From positions 9,850,128-9,914,127 of the forward strand of contig CM033744.1 of the NCBI GenBank assembly GCA_019671005.1: DNA of 64,000 bases, written 5' to 3'. The DNA is from Hibiscus mutabilis. Lineage: Eukaryota > Streptophyta > Magnoliopsida > Malvales > Malvaceae. Positions 34,053 to 47,861 of the stretch are shown here, piece by piece. Positions within the stretch are counted from its first letter, which is position 1. Each line of letters starts with the position of its first letter. The translations under genes and the position numbers were made by a program. The notes under the pieces are model-generated. The model saw nothing but the letters and a program-made list of their open reading frames with translations. It ran no database searches and was not told the DNA's origin.

Positions 34053-36037
34053 TGTAGTAACCCATTTTGTCCGGGCTTAACCCATTACAAACTAAACCAA
34101 ACCAAACAATTAAAATCTATGAATTATTTTATTAGTCCAATAACCCCAAACCCATTTTACATTATCCAAACCCAAGACCTACAATCCAATTAAATGACCC
34201 ATTAACCTAAAATACCCAAATTAACCCTAACCCTAAAAAATTTTATAACCAAAACCCTAGCAGCCTATCTCAGTTGCTTATGTCATCGCTGCCCTTATGT
34301 TCCTTTACATCCCCCACGCGCGACCATCATGCGCGACGCCATTGGCCATATCGACCGGCCACCGCCCAAGCCGCCTGCTCCACCGCTCACCACCGCCCAA
34401 ACTTGAAAAGCAAGGAACAAAGATCATATCTGGAATATCGGAAATCAAATTGCATGTTATGTTTTATTTTAAATTACCGGGTATAAAACCCATGCAAACC
34501 AAACGTAAAAGGAGAGGTTTTTAGGGGCAAAATTCAAAATAAAAAATCTATCTTATCATATTCGAATCAAAAACAACAAGAAAGCCAGTTTAAAAGGTAA
34601 AAAATATATATAAAAAACCTTTCGATTTTTGTAGATCCGCTCACCTAGAGTAGTTATTTCGAAAATACAACAATAGATTCGAAAAAAAGAGTGAAAGACG
34701 TACCCCAGAGATAATTTTGTGCATTTTCGGCCATCGTGGGTGGCGGTGCTCCACTGCCGATCGGCGGCAGCTCTCAGCTGGCCAATAGCTCTTCAAAGCG
34801 TTTTCCCCATTTTTTTATAACACTCAGCACAAATAATTTTTTAAGATAAAGGGCTATTTAAGGGATCATCAAAACGGCGTCGTTTTGGTACCGGCCATTA
34901 AGGCCTAAAACAACGTCGTTTCACCCTCAACCCGGCGCACAGACCTGACCCGAGGCCAGGATCTACGTGTTCTCGTGCATATGGGAAAATTGCAACATTC
35001 GTCCCTCCGCTTTTGTATCCTTGTAGTTCTGTACTTTAATTTTCATTTTCTTACATTTCAGTCCTCATTTTTTACTTTTTGCCTATTTAGTATTATTAGT
35101 TATTATTATGAATATACTATTATATGGTACACAATTATACTATTACATATCATACATATTATTATTATTATATTATATATCATTATCATATTATTATTTA
35201 ATGTTATTATGTTATATATTAAAACATTATTAATATTACTTCTATTTATTAAATTTATACGTATATATATATATTATACTACTACTACTATCATTATTAT
35301 TAATTATCGTTGTTATGGATGTACTTATATTTCATATTATTATTACTACTATTATTTTCATTTTGCTATACACATATACATATTTTATGCTATTATTTTT
35401 ATTATTATTATTGTTATTATTTATATAATATTTATAATCTAACATATATATATCCGTATATATATCATGTACGTTGTTTTAATCGGATTTTGAATTAAAA
35501 CCTTTAATTAGGAATTCCCGTGAAAAACATACCTCGAACGTAAGGGGTGCCGCTTTCTGTTAATCTCTATTGTGAAATGCCATTTTTAATTCTAAATTAT
35601 AATTTTAAAAAATAGGTTCCCTTCATTCGGGAATCTAACGAAAATTATGCCTCGGGTATAAGGGTGTAAATTTCTTTCATACACACAAATATTCTTTTAA
35701 ATATTTTAAAAGGGATCGCAAATTTTAAACTAAATTCGAATTTTTAATTTCTATCGTTTAGACAATAAGTAATCAACTAGGTGCCAATTTTGGGCGTTGT
35801 GGGGGTGCTCACCCTTCCCCACACGTAACTGACTCCCGAACCTATTTTTTCTAGTTTTTCGTAGACCAAATCTCGTTGTTTTAATAAAATGACAAAACCA
35901 GGTTTTATTAAAATAGTCAGGTTTTCAGGTGATCCAATCTCACCTAAATTAAAAAGATTGGTGGCGACTCTATTCCATCCCCATTGTTTTTGTGAAAAAT
36001 GTGTCAAACACCACCGTAGGGCAGGACCGTTGTCACA
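34053..36037 (+). repeat. 5' LTR of the gag-only Tat element
   Basis: 1985 bp, with an AT-rich block at 35095-35460 and conserved end text GGTGGCGACTCTATTCC before the terminus. Confidence 0.9.
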
Positions 36038-36040
36038 GCT

Positions 36041-36058
36041 TGGCGACTCTGCTGGGGA
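36041..36058 (+). other. Tat primer-binding site
   Basis: TGGCGACTCTGCTGGGGA lies three bases after the 5' LTR. It is of the type used by Tat/Ogre-lineage elements and differs from the tRNA-Met site of the other LTR elements here. Confidence 0.8.
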
Positions 36059-36984
36059 ATACCTTTTTTTGAGAGTTGAGCCACTGGTCGATTACTTTTT
36101 GTCTTAAAGAGTTGAAACTATAAATTTGGTTTAATTTATTTTGTGATCCCTTTTCCTATTAAGTTTTTTACAAAAAAAGATTTTTTTAAAATTTTTCCCT
36201 GATTTTTTTCATATCATGAGCTCTACACCCGAGCTCTGTCCCTTTTAAGTGGGAGTGAGAAGCTATGCCTTCGTGAGGTATCCCATCTGTGCAGGATAGT
36301 AGATCACTTCCAGGATACATTTGTGCCTTTGTCTTCGTGAGATCTTCATATCCGCATAGACCTAGGGAAATGTATCCTCCTGAATTGATGTCCGAAAGAC
36401 AGTCCGGGTACTGTTACTTTAGAACCTAAAAAACATGTAGTGAACCATAGCAGCCTACCTTGTCTAGAACTATACCGAACCTCTGCCCGTTTAGAGAGTC
36501 ACCCGATAGGTTTCATGGTAGAGATAGTTATGGGGTTTCTTTAATTTCTTTCAATTATGCTCTTTAATTTTAGTATCATTTATTTTCTCGCAATAAAGCA
36601 TATACTAGGTATCATGCCGATATATTTTATGCGGGTAAAAAAACAAGTTTGGGTAGGATCCACTTTTTGTTTAAAATGTACGGGTAGAAAACATGATGGG
36701 GTAAGATTTCTTTTATTTGAATGAAGCATGTTAACCTGAAGGTTCTATACCTTTTAATTTTCGTGATACATTATCATTATTGATTATTCTATTCGTACTA
36801 ACTTGTTCTTATTTTTTTTGCATCGCATTAGCATCTCATTTTGCATGCATTTGCATCACATCATATTGCATAATCATTTCTTCTTCGAGCTTCTAATTCT
36901 GAGAGAATTTCGATCAAAGTGATTTTAGGGCTTTCGAGTCCGCCGAGTCAGCTTTGATTCATACTCACATACAAAGCTAAAAAA

Positions 36985-38360
36985 ATGAATAGTTGTTTGG
37001 AAAAAGTTGAAAAGGCATACGAAGATATAAAGAGTGACATGGAGCAAAACCTGGAAAAGATGCAACAAGCAACTCACGACCACATCTCACAGTCACAGGA
37101 GGATCTACTGGCCAAGATAGCTGCGATGTTGGCAGGCAAGGATCCCGAAGGGAGAAGGATTGGCCATTGACCTTAGTGTTCTACAAAAGTCAGAAAATCC
37201 TTTTGACAAGGCACATTTGCAAATGTCATCTTCGATTGAGAAACAACAAGGTTCTTAGGCCGAATCTTCATCGCATAAAGGAATTAATAGCCCTAGTGAG
37301 CACACTGTCCCTGATCCTACTGAGGTGGCTAAAGTGAAGATCGAAGTACCAAAGAAGTTTGAAGATTGGTGCCAACGACTTGAGGAAAAATTTAAAATTT
37401 TAGAAAGGCAGATGTATTTTGCGAGATTGATGCAAGAAAATTGAGTTTGGTCTCTAATCTGGTGTTACCTTCAAAGTTCAAAATGCTAGAGTTTGAAAAG
37501 TTCGATGGAACAAGCTCTCCATCTGCTCACCTCACCATGTTCTGTCGAAAGATGACAGGGCATGTTGACAATGACAAGCTTTTAATTCACTGTTTTCAAG
37601 ACAGTTTAAAAGGGTCTACTGCCAGGTGGTACTATTAGCTTAGCCGGGACAAGATACAATCATGGAAGGATCTGGCTAAAGCCTTCACAAAAAAGTACAA
37701 ACATATAATAGAGGTTTAACCAGACCGATTAACATTGCAAAAATGAAGAAGAGACCTAACAAGAGCTTTAGGCAGTATATGCAAAGGTGGAGGGATGTTG
37801 CAGCGCAAGTACAACCGCATTTACTTGAAAGAGAGATAACATCTACTCTTGTTAGACCCTAGAAGATTCATTCATGAAGTATATGCTGGGAAATGCAACC
37901 AAGAACTTCGAAGACCTTGTGATACCAGGTGAACTCATAGAATAAGTCATTAGACAAGGGAATATTATAGATTCCAGCAGTGCGATCATCAGAGGAGGAA
38001 GTGGAACAGAGGTCCATATGGTGGGGTCTTATTCGTCCAATCGACCTTGGTCCTTGCACCAATTAAACTGTTTGTACTCACATCGACCTACGACGTTTTA
38101 AAAAGTTGTCCATCTAATTCCGGTAACATATACAGAGTTGCTTTCGATGCTTGTTGAAAAAAACTTGTTAGCCCCAGTTTAGTCTAAAACAAAAGAGCCT
38201 CCTTACCCAGAAGGCTATGATGTTAATGATGTGTGTAATTATCACCTAGGAAGTACATGCCACACTACCGAGAATTGTGGAGCTCTGAAAAATAAGGTGC
38301 AAAATCTGAATGAAAATGACGCTTTAAAATTCAACAGTGGAGTCCTTGAGATGAACTAAC
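36985..38360 (+). pseudogene. Tat-lineage gag, broken
   Basis: An N-terminal coiled-coil-like piece (36985-37170, MNSCLEKVEKAYEDIKSD start) ends in a stop. The gag core follows in a shifted frame (37441-37710) with SKFKMLEFEKFDGT, AHLTMFCRKMTGHVDN and LIHCFQDSLKGSTARWYY, then a TAG where a Gln is usual, then LSRDKIQSWKDLAKAF. A further frameshift follows near 37720. At 38215-38310 a zinc-binding-like segment CNYHLGSTCHTTENC appears, the usual gag tail of this lineage. Gag would form the particle that packages the RNA; this copy cannot make it intact. Confidence 0.85.
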
Positions 38361-40610
38361 GAGGGGATAATGTTGGATCTGCCCGAAATTTAGACAACCT
38401 TTTAGGACACCTTTGTATCTTAAATCACCTTTTGAGCAATGCATAAAACAAACCTGTTGCCTAAGCCCGAAGGCAGAAAGGGAATCTTTTTTAAGGGTGT
38501 ACATATGTTTTTAATAAATGATGCATTTCTACAAATATTTTTCACAAAATTTTTCATACATTTATCATGAGTCTTTTGCACATGCATACATGTATATTTT
38601 TTTAGGAGCAACATCGATTCTAATCCGACGGTTGAATCTGAGCAACCATGTGTCTAAAGGAAATTAAAATGTGTGAAGGGGCATGTGACCTATCTTCCGA
38701 TCTACTTAGGCCAACAGAAGGATAACTGAGTGTGCTAGGGAGTGATGGAAAGGTCTCAAACACAAATTTTGAGTGAACATTCCCTCTCAAGCATTGTTGT
38801 CTAAGATTATTGAATATTGTGATTACTCCAAGCATTTATTCAGCTAAAGACAACCCTTCTTCGGGGATATCTGTGTATGAGATATTATCTGGAAGAGGAA
38901 GCCTAGTCAAACAAATAACACTCAGCGATGATATCAGTGTTTTGCAGCTCAATCAAGTTTTGAACAAAAAATAGATTAAATTATCGAGGCTAGCAAATTT
39001 CCTCGATGAGACCCAGAACCCAAAAAATCTTTATACAAGGGATAATCAGAACAACAAGGACAGTGCATTATCACCTTCTCTTAAACCATGTTGGTTTTCA
39101 GCTAATGATCTGCAGGAACTTGTTCATTTTCTGTCATATGAGCATCATTGCCATATCTTTAGTCATTCCAATTTACCACGCTCATCTTAGTTGGGGCAAT
39201 TTATGAAGGTTGGTGATGCTTTAGACATCTTCGAGTTATGATGAGATTGATTCTAAAACCACTATTGTCTATCCACTTCCCAGATTGAAGAAGTGTCAGC
39301 AACTTCATACTCTTCTGTTAAAAAAAGGAGAGAGAAATAGAGCCTTCATGAGAAAATCAACTACATAATTTTTTCCCTACTCAAAAGAGATTTGAAAGAT
39401 TGGTCATCTACAAAATCGAAGCAGACGCCGATGTTCGGTCAGAATACAAGTTTTCTTTAGCTACAAAGGTCCAAACTAGAACGAAGAGGAAATGAACTCT
39501 AGGGTGAAAACCCTGAAACGGGCAGTCTAGAGCGGTCCAGAAAGAAAGTGGTGAGAAAAAAACAATGCATCTAAACAAGTTCAAATCAAGCACTGCAGAA
39601 ATAACATTTCGTTCATAATTGCAAGCTCTGGCCTATATTGTAAGTCTCCAAAGACCATCTTAATCAAACTTGGATATCTGAGTTAAAGGAGTTTGTCTTC
39701 AGATTACGTCACGCCTTATGGAGTTATCCTTTCTTTAAAGATTTTAAGCTTCTAATGCCTGATCGAGATTAAAAAAAGGGCAAAATAAAATGGGGGAGTT
39801 CGTGAGTCACAGAGAGCTAAATTGGTCAAAAATTAGACATGCGAGAAATGTCCTTCTCGAAAGCCTAATATCCTGGAAGGCAGCTTACATCTTCAAGCAT
39901 CGACACAACGTTCGAGTTCTTCTAGACACAGACTACGCTTGGGATGACCCTCAGCAAGTGGGTTCAAAGACTCTTCTACACAAAATATATGGGGCCCCTA
40001 TTTTTCAAAAATCATATTTTTGAAAAAAATAATTACTCTTTGCTCATTCATATAAGCATCTTGCATTGTTACAGAACAAAAGATTTCTTCCATTACTCTT
40101 TATAGAGATTTAAAGTATAATGACCTAAGATAGGTGTCGACTCATAACAAAAGCTTGAAGCCTTCGGAGGTATCCAAAAAATATATAAGCCCAAGAATAA
40201 AAGGGGCATCTAAGCTCCAATCAATAATGAATTCGATCTCCCTCTAGAAGAAGAGAAGAAAGGACGCAAAGATCATTCAGTTCAAAAATTTGAATTCAAA
40301 ATGAGAACAACGAAATTTGGGGGCAAACTTTTGTTAGGGCAGATTTGGAATAAGAATGGATCAAAAGATCAAGTTGTTTAGAAGAAAAGGACTCCCGCAA
40401 GTATCACATGTATCTTCATTCATTCTGAGGGCATACATGAAAGTATATACATCATTGCATCACCAAACATGTTCACACATCATGGCATCCAGTTTGTCAT
40501 AAGGCATACATAACTTGAGGGTTCCGACAAGAATTCCATGCATCTCTACATCATTACAAAAATATGTATGTGCATGTTATTTGCATAAATACATTATTGG
40601 AAACTAACCT
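38361..40610 (+). other. Tat interior without recognisable pol
   Basis: Only short open stretches are present, the longest 39790-40023 (77 codons, beginning MGEFVSHRELNW), with no RT YxDD, RNase H or integrase motif seen on either strand. Confidence 0.55.
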
Positions 40611-40619
40611 CTCAAGGGA

Positions 40620-41085
40620 ATTCCTTAATTCCAACATTTCTTAAGGACGTTTTTTTCTTCTCAAAGTAGGAATTTCTTAATTCTATCCTTTCTTAAGGAC
40701 ATTCTCCTCAAATATATGATTTTCTTAACTCCGTCCTCCCTTAAGAACATTTTCCTCAAAAATAGAAGTTTCTTAACTCCGTCCTTCCATAAGGACATTT
40801 TTCTCAAAATTAAAGGTTTCTTAATTTCGTCATTCTATAAGGACATTTCCCTCAAAAATAGGAGTTTCTTAATTTCGTCATTCTATAAGGACATTTTAAT
40901 GCCTTAATTCTATCATTCCATAAGGATATTTTCCTCAAAACATGAATTTCTTAACTTAATCCTTTCATAAGGATATTTTTTCTGAAAACAAAATTTCTTA
41001 GTCAAATATTTTCTTAAAGATATCTTCTTAAATCAATCCTATATTTTCTTAAAGGTATTTGATCCTTTCTTAAAGGATAAAAAAT
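40620..41085. repeat. Tandem array of about 50-bp units in the Tat 3' region
   Basis: About nine imperfect units are built around TTTCTTAA(C/T)TCCGTC and AAGGACATTTTCCTCAAAA. Later units shorten and drift. Confidence 0.85.
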
Positions 41086-41458
41086 TTACAGGTTTGATAT
41101 CCTCAAACAGGAAGGAGCAAATAGTTGTCAATAAATTTTAGTATTCTTGACATGAAGAAATAGGGAAATAGATTTCTTGCAATCTGATCAGACCTGAAAA
41201 AGAGAGGGCCCATTGACTCAAACAGAGTTCGGGCAGTCCAGAATGCTAGTTTAAGGACAGATACAAATGCTCAAGCCGATCTTGAGACTAAAAATCATTC
41301 TCGAATGGCATTTTGCATTCATGCTAGAATCATTCACGCATTCATTAGACATGTTTAAGCTAGAACCATTTAACACATGCTAATTATAGTATTCTGAATG
41401 TGTCTACAAAAAGTTTTACAGGTTTTGTCTCTCCAACGAGTGGTGGAACAGATTAGCA

Positions 41459-41787
41459 CAACAATTTTATCTCATTGAATTTGCAGTGGAATGGGCACAA
41501 CAATTTCATCTCCCTGAATTTGCAGTGGAATGGGCACAACAATTTCACCTCCCTGAATTTGCAGCGAAATGAGCACAACAATTTCATCTCCCTAAATTTA
41601 CAACAGAATGAGCACAGACAACAATTTCATCTCCCTGAATTTGCAGCGGAATAAGCAGAGACGTCAATTTTATCTCCCTAAATTTACAGCGAAATAAGCA
41701 CATACAACAATTTCATCTCCCTGAATTTGCAGCGAAATAAGCACAGACATCAAATTCATCTCCCTGAATTTACAGCGGAATGAGCCT
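41459..41787. repeat. Tandem array of about 40-bp units in the Tat 3' region
   Basis: About eight units contain CAATTTCATCTCCCTGAATT and GCAGCGGAATGAGCAC, with a spacer variant ACAGACAACAA. The array lies just before the polypurine tract, as often seen in Tat/Ogre elements. Confidence 0.88.
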
Positions 41788-41821
41788 AACCACAAAGAGG
41801 GGCAGTTGTACAACAATGCGC

Positions 41822-41834
41822 AAAGAGGGGCAGT
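41822..41834 (+). other. Tat polypurine tract
   Basis: AAAGAGGGGCAGT directly precedes the 3' LTR, and a second copy of AAAGAGGGGCAGTTGTA lies about 30 bases upstream (from 41795). Confidence 0.8.
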
Positions 41835-43798
41835 TGTAGTAACCTATTTTATCTGGGCTTAGCCCATTACAAACTAAACCAAACCAAATAATTAAAATCC
41901 ATGAATTATTTTATCAATCCAATAACCCCAAACCCATTTTACATTATCCAAACCTAAGACCTACAATCCAATTAAATAACCCATTAACCCAAAATACCTA
42001 AATTAACCCTAACCCTAATAAATTTTATAACCAAAACCCTAGCAGCCTATCCAAGTTGCTTCTGTTGTCCCCGCCCTTATGTCCCTTCACATCCCCTGCG
42101 CGACGCCATTGGCCACATCGACCGGCCATCGCCCAAGCCGCCTGCTCCACCGCCTCCAAAACTTGAAAAGTAAGAAACAAAGATCAGATCTAAAAAATCA
42201 GAAGTCAAATTGCATGTTATATTTTATTTTAAATTACTGGGTACAAAACCCATACAAACCAAATGTAAAATGAGAGGTCTTTTGGGGGGGCAAAATTCGA
42301 AATAAAAAATTGATTTTATCCTATTCGAATAAAAAACAACAAGAAAGCCATTTTAAAAGGTAAAAAAAATATAAAAACCTTTCAATTTTTGTAGATTCGT
42401 TCACCTAGAGTAGTTATTTTGAAAATCTGACTATAGATTTAAAAAAAAGTGAAATATGCACCCCAAAGATAATTTTGCTCGTTTCCGGCCGCCGTGGGTG
42501 GCGGCACTCCACCACCGGTCGGCGACGCCCCACAGCGGCGGCGCTCGGCCATCCAATAGCTCTTCAGAGTGTTTTCCCCTTTTATAACACTCAGCACAAA
42601 TGATTTTTTTAGGATAAAGGGCCATTTAAGGGCTCATCAAAATGATGTCGTTTTGGTGCCGGTCCTTAAGGCCCAAAACGACGTTGTTTCACCCTCAACC
42701 AGTGCACAAACCGACCAGAGGCCAGGATCTGCGTGTTTTCGAGCGGATGGGGAAATTGCAACATCCATTCCTCCGCCTTTTATCCTTGCAATTCTGCACT
42801 TTAATTTTCATTTTGTTACATTTCATTCCTCATCTTTTTACTTTTTGCCTATTTATTATTATTAGTTATTATTATTATGAATATACTATTATATGGTACA
42901 CAGTTATACTATTATATATAATACATATTATTATTATATTATATATCATTATTATATTATTATTTAATGTTATTATGTTATACATTAAAACATCATTAAT
43001 ATTATTTCTATTTATTAAAGTTATACGTATACATATATTATACTACAACGATCATTATTATTAATTATCATTATTATGGATGCAGTTATATTTCATATTA
43101 TTATTACTACTATTATTTTCATTTTTCTATACACATATACATATTTTATACTATTATTTTTATTATTACTATTGTTATTATTTATATAATATTTATAATC
43201 TAACATATATATATATCCGTATATATATCATGTACGTTGTTTTAATCGGATTTTGAATTAAAACCTTTTATTAGGAACTCTCATGAAAAAAATACCTCGA
43301 AAGTAAGGGGTGCCGCTTTCCTTTAATCTCTATCATGAAATACCATTTTTAATTCTAAATTATAATTTTCAAAAACAGGTTCCCTTCATTTAGGAGTCTA
43401 ACGGAAATTATGCCCCGGGTATAGGGGTATAAATTCATTTCATACACATAAATATTCTTTTAAATATTTTAAAGGGGATCGCAAACTTTAAATTAAATTT
43501 GAATTCTTAATTTCATCGTTTAGACAATAAGTAATCGACCAGGTACCAATTTTGGGCGTTGTGGGGGTGTTCACCCTTCCCCACACGTAACTGACTCCTG
43601 AACCTATTTTTTCTGGTTTTTTGCAGACCAAATCTCGTTGTTTTAGTAAAATGACAACTAGATTTTATTAAAATAGTTGGGTCTTTAGGTGATCTAATCT
43701 CACCTAAATTAAAAAGATTGGTGGCGACTCCATTCTATCCCCAATATTTTTTGTAAAAAACGCGTCAAGCACCACCGCAGGGCGGGACCTTTGTTACA
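41835..43798 (+). repeat. 3' LTR of the gag-only Tat element
   Basis: 1964 bp, closely colinear with the 5' LTR, including the CCTCCGCTT/CCTCCGCC and AT-rich blocks. Confidence 0.9.
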
Positions 43799-44904
43799 GC
43801 AAATTCTTTATTTTGAATAAATGTGAGTGGGAAAATACATGCATCTGAATGCAATGTTAGTGTATAGATGTAAGTTGATAAATAACTAGTATTTTAAGAC
43901 AATATGATGCAACTACGATGCAAGTGCATGATTGAAATTAATGTACAACGCAACTGTCGTACAAATGAATGAAGTTAATGTTGGATGCCGATGCAATTAC
44001 CATAAAATGAGTGGAGGGAAATAATTGATAATGTATGAATGGATGCAAAAAGTATTGATCGACGAACATTCTCGTTGAACGACTTTTCATAATGAAGATT
44101 GAGTCATATTACAACGAAGATAGACGATGACTGTCGTATAAGGTGCATCTTGATTAGAATTTACCCACTTGGTCTTCGAAATTCTTTAACTCGTCATTAT
44201 GGACTCTTTCTTCCATTACGCAAGCCCTCGATTTTGAATTGTTCCCGAACCAACACTTTATGTGAAAGTGCCATGAATATGCACAAAAATGAATAAGCAA
44301 ACAAGACAAGAAGAGTGTATTATTATACAAATATACAGATAAAGAATGAGAATCGAATAAATACACAACATGAATTCTAGATTTCTATGGTTGTCCGCAT
44401 GGCTCTAAGGGGTGGGCTTCCTAGGTTCTTACGCATGTGGTTTGGGTTCTAGAAGGGTACTCGACCCTATCTTATTATCTACTAAGATAACAAGAGCATC
44501 GGTTCTGGCCCATGACAGGCTTGCAAATCGGATTCAGTTCGAGGGAAAACACAACCTAGTGACATGGAGGGCTACTCACGTGTCAAAAGGCATGGATTTC
44601 GGAAGTGAATTACCAACCTGTAAAGGGCTGCTCACGTGGGTATGCGACATTTCACTCCCACTTAAGGGACAGAGCTCAAGTATAGAGCTTGATGAGTATG
44701 ATGCAACACATGTAAGTGATGCCTTAAAAATTAAATGAACAATTAATGCAAAACCACCAATTATCAAAGCCCGTCGAATTAAAATGTATCTTCGAGAAAG
44801 GACAAATTAATTAAAGTCAATTTGAATTTTAAAATTTCCATTGATCAAAGCAACATAAGTTTTTTGGCTTAACAATCAAAAATGTACCCAGTGCAGTTGC
44901 TAGC
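43799..44904 (-). other. Interior of the minus-strand Tat-like element, right part
   Basis: Repetitive ATGCA/TGCAA text (43830-44010) leads into a region that, on the minus strand, resembles the leader after the Tat primer site (AAGTGGGAGTGAAATGTC at about 44650). A plus-strand open stretch of 108 codons at 44412-44738 has no recognisable domain and overlaps that leader, so I do not call it a gene. Confidence 0.55.
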
Positions 44905-47861
44905 TGTAACGACCTCCCTTTTTTCTGAAATCGCTAATGAAAGAAAAAAAGTGTTTTGTGGATTTTTGTGTGTTTTGGAAATTTTTGTTGTTTTTGAAAA
45001 GATTTTTGAAGATTGTGGAAAATTTGGGAAAATTAGGGAATTCGATTTAAAAATCTTGTTTTGTTTAGAAAATGAAGAGTTGGAGTCGCCACCGGCCACT
45101 AAGGCAGGTCGGGCACCATAAAAACTAGAGATTCTTTTGAAAACGGGTTCAGGAGTTGGTTACGTGTGGGGAAGGATTAGCACCCCCATCACGCCCGAAA
45201 ATCGGTACCAAAACATACGTTGCTTTTGATCGATGGAAATTGTTGAAATTCAAATTTGGATTTAATTAACTGTTCTTAATCGAACATAGGCTTTAATTAA
45301 ACGGGCTTTAACAATTTAGTGGATTCGAATTAATTATATGTTTAATTAATAAGGATGATTGTACATCGGACCGTAGATTAAACCGACATCAAATAAGACT
45401 GACTGCCGTGTTAATTTACGGTTCAAATCGAGTACATCACCTTTATGCATGATGCAAACAGTTAAAGATGATGTTATGAGTTGACAAAATTTTATTCGTT
45501 TTAATATTTACATTCAGACGATAAAAATTAATTTGAATATGTAGTCTATATCCATTAAGCCAAGATTAAGACCAAAGTAATCGAGTTAATAATTATCTCC
45601 TTTTTATTAGTTAGATTGGTTAATTAACAATGTGGGATACATAGTTAAATTAGAGGTGAAATGAATGACAAATTAAAATATGTCACAAAACGCGAATAAA
45701 TAAATAAAATGAAGACAATAAAGATAAAAGGAGAAAATAAATATTCGAATAAAATAAATGCGGAAATTTAAAAAAATCCAAAAAAAGAGGACCGGATCGA
45801 ATAAAAGATAAAGGTGTAGAAATAGAAATATCCGGAAAAAGAACCGGATTGAAAATAAAATAAAGGGAAAATTAAATGCAGTAATTTAAAGTACGGAAAT
45901 TAAAAGTGGGAAAGTAAATACGAGAAAGTAAATTGTGGAAATTAAATACCAAAAATTAAATGTTAGAAGTTATTCGACTACACTAAACGAGCCATAATAA
46001 TACGAGTCATCCCCCGTTGCGGGTCACTGTAAGATCGATTCGAATATAAAATAAGGAATACAAATATAGAATAAATATAATATATATAATATGTACACTA
46101 TGTATTATATATAATATAATATATATTAAATAATATATATAAACTATATTATATAATATAATACATATGACGTAGCTATATATATAATATGATATAAGAT
46201 AAATAATATATAAAAATAACATATAATCTCAATATAATATAATATTATAAGATATAAGATATATACTATAGTATAATTAATATAGATAATATGATATTAT
46301 AGCATATATATAATTATATAATAACTATATAATATACATATAATGTATTGTAATGTCTAAAAGACTAAAATAGAAGAGAAACAAAAAAAGGGGAAGAAAT
46401 TAAAACAAAACGAAACTTAAAAGGGTTAAAATTAGTTTTAAAACAAAATGGGAGGGACCAGGAAGGTAATTAACCCGCGACTGAAATGTAAAAGGAAAGA
46501 AAATGAGATGATTGAAACGGCAATTAGTCCGTGGCTAAAATGGAAGCAGAGAGAAAACGCAAGGACTAGATGGGTAATTTGACCTTCAACCGAAACGCGC
46601 GGATCCTTCCCCGATCCGGGTCAACGTGCGGGTTTGAGGGGCGGCCAAAAAGCTGCGTTTCATGCAGCTTATAAAAGCAACAAAAATAAAAAAAGGTTCA
46701 TTTCCAACTCAAGTTTAAAAAAAGATATTCTCTCTGGAAAACAAAGAACACTATGGAATATTCTTTATTTTCCAGAAATCGGTGGGCTAAATCACCGTCC
46801 ACTGCTGCCTCAGCCACCGCTAGCCAGTGTTCGACGGCCGTAAAACCCTTTTTTTAAACCAACTCTGAAACCAGAAATCAAATCCTTCTTTTTTACCTTT
46901 TTATGAGTTCGACTAAAAAAACCTTTTGATTTTTTTAAAAAAACCCTAAATCCCCTTTTTTGAAAACCGAGTTTAAAAGATCCTCTTTTTGAAGACTTAA
47001 GTCCCCGAAAACTGAACAGCAATGAGGAGAGGATGGCCGGCGACGGGCAACTGACGGTAAAGAAACCTAGCGTTTCCCTTTCTTTTTTGTTTCGAAACAT
47101 ATAGTTTAGAAATTTTGATTGTTTGTATTGATCCGTGATTCCCATCTGGGTTTTTACATGATGATTTTGGTCCAGCTTTATAGCCGTTTTACATTAGAAA
47201 AAAACAAAAAAATAAATCCAAAATACTATTGGCTGTTGTGTTAGTTTCTAATTTTGGTGCTTGCTTTTCATTTTGTAGGTTCGTACGGGGAGGGGACCAG
47301 TCTTGCTTGTCTGGTTTTGGCGTGCATGTGGCAGAGAGCTGAGATGATGCATGTGTGGCACAGCTGCTCGGACGTGGCATTGATGTGACTAAAAGCAAGG
47401 GAACCGACAATGATGTGGCTGTCGAGTTGGTCAAAAGCCGAAAAGGCTCTTAGAAGGTTCTAGAAGGTTGGCTGAAGGGGCTTTGGCGGCTAGGGTTGAA
47501 GGGATTCTAGGGTTTTTTTAGGATATCTGGGTCAATTGGATTCAGGTCGGGTAGGCCGGCTCAACCGGGTAGGGTAAACTGGGTTTAGGCAGATTTGGGT
47601 TTAGGGTAGTTGGGCTTTGTAATCTGGGTAGTTGGGTAAAAGGGTTGGTTGTAAAGTGGGTATGGATGTAAGGGGTTTTGGGTTAGAATTTGTATTTGGG
47701 CCGGTTATTAGGTTTTGTAAAAAATGACATTTTAAATGGACTGTTCTTTTTAGATTTTAATTTTGATTACATTTTTTTGGAGTTTTAGGCTAAATATTTT
47801 TTTGGATTTTAATTTTTAACCCGTTTATTCGAATTAAGGTCGGATAAAAATGGTGATTACA
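44905..47861 (-). repeat. LTR of the minus-strand Tat-like element (5' LTR)
   Basis: 2957 bp, about 0.4 kb longer than its partner. The middle and right parts (about 46380-47860) diverge more than the left part, so a later indel or rearrangement is likely. Confidence 0.8.

Larger units (their letters stand above)
34053..43798 (+). mobile_element. Tat-type Ty3 element, gag only, plus strand
   Basis: Direct LTRs lie at 34053-36037 and 41835-43798 (both TGTAGTAACC...GT(C/T)ACA). A primer site TGGCGACTCTGCTGGGGA lies at 36041-36058 and a polypurine tract at 41822-41834. Flanks are ACAAA (34048-34052) and GCAAA (43799-43803), a 5-bp duplication with one change. The 5.8-kb interior has a decayed Tat-lineage gag and two tandem arrays near the 3' end but no recognisable RT or integrase, so it depended on proteins from elsewhere. 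It is inserted in a related Tat-like element of opposite orientation. Confidence 0.88.
29828..47861 (-). mobile_element. Tat-like LTR element, minus strand, hosting another Tat element
   Basis: Direct LTRs at 29828-32359 and 44905-47861 share long identical stretches (for example TGTGTGTTTTGGAAATTTTTG, 29887 and 44967 regions). A perfect target duplication CCTTC flanks the element (29823-29827, 47862-47866). Plus-strand termini are TGTAACGACC...GTGATTACA at 44905-47861; the 29828 copy starts TATAAC, a G-to-A change. On the minus strand, just inside 44905, TAGCAACTGCACTGGG resembles the Tat-type primer site TGGCGACTCTGCTGGG. The text at 44610-44700, reversed, resembles 36229-36300 of the nested Tat element. 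The interior is only about 2.8 kb, without recognisable gag or pol, so it is a non-autonomous element. Confidence 0.85.

Noticed and set aside
34975..35498. 155- and 62-codon Ile/Tyr-rich frames (also 42642-43064)
   Set aside because: Both copies lie in the AT block of the Tat LTRs and code only low-complexity text.
44412..44738. 108-codon plus-strand frame in the Tat-like element
   Set aside because: No domain is recognised, and the minus strand of the same DNA is the retroelement leader.
46810..47145. 111-codon minus-strand frame in an LTR
   Set aside because: Basic low-complexity text inside the LTR, not conserved in the partner LTR.
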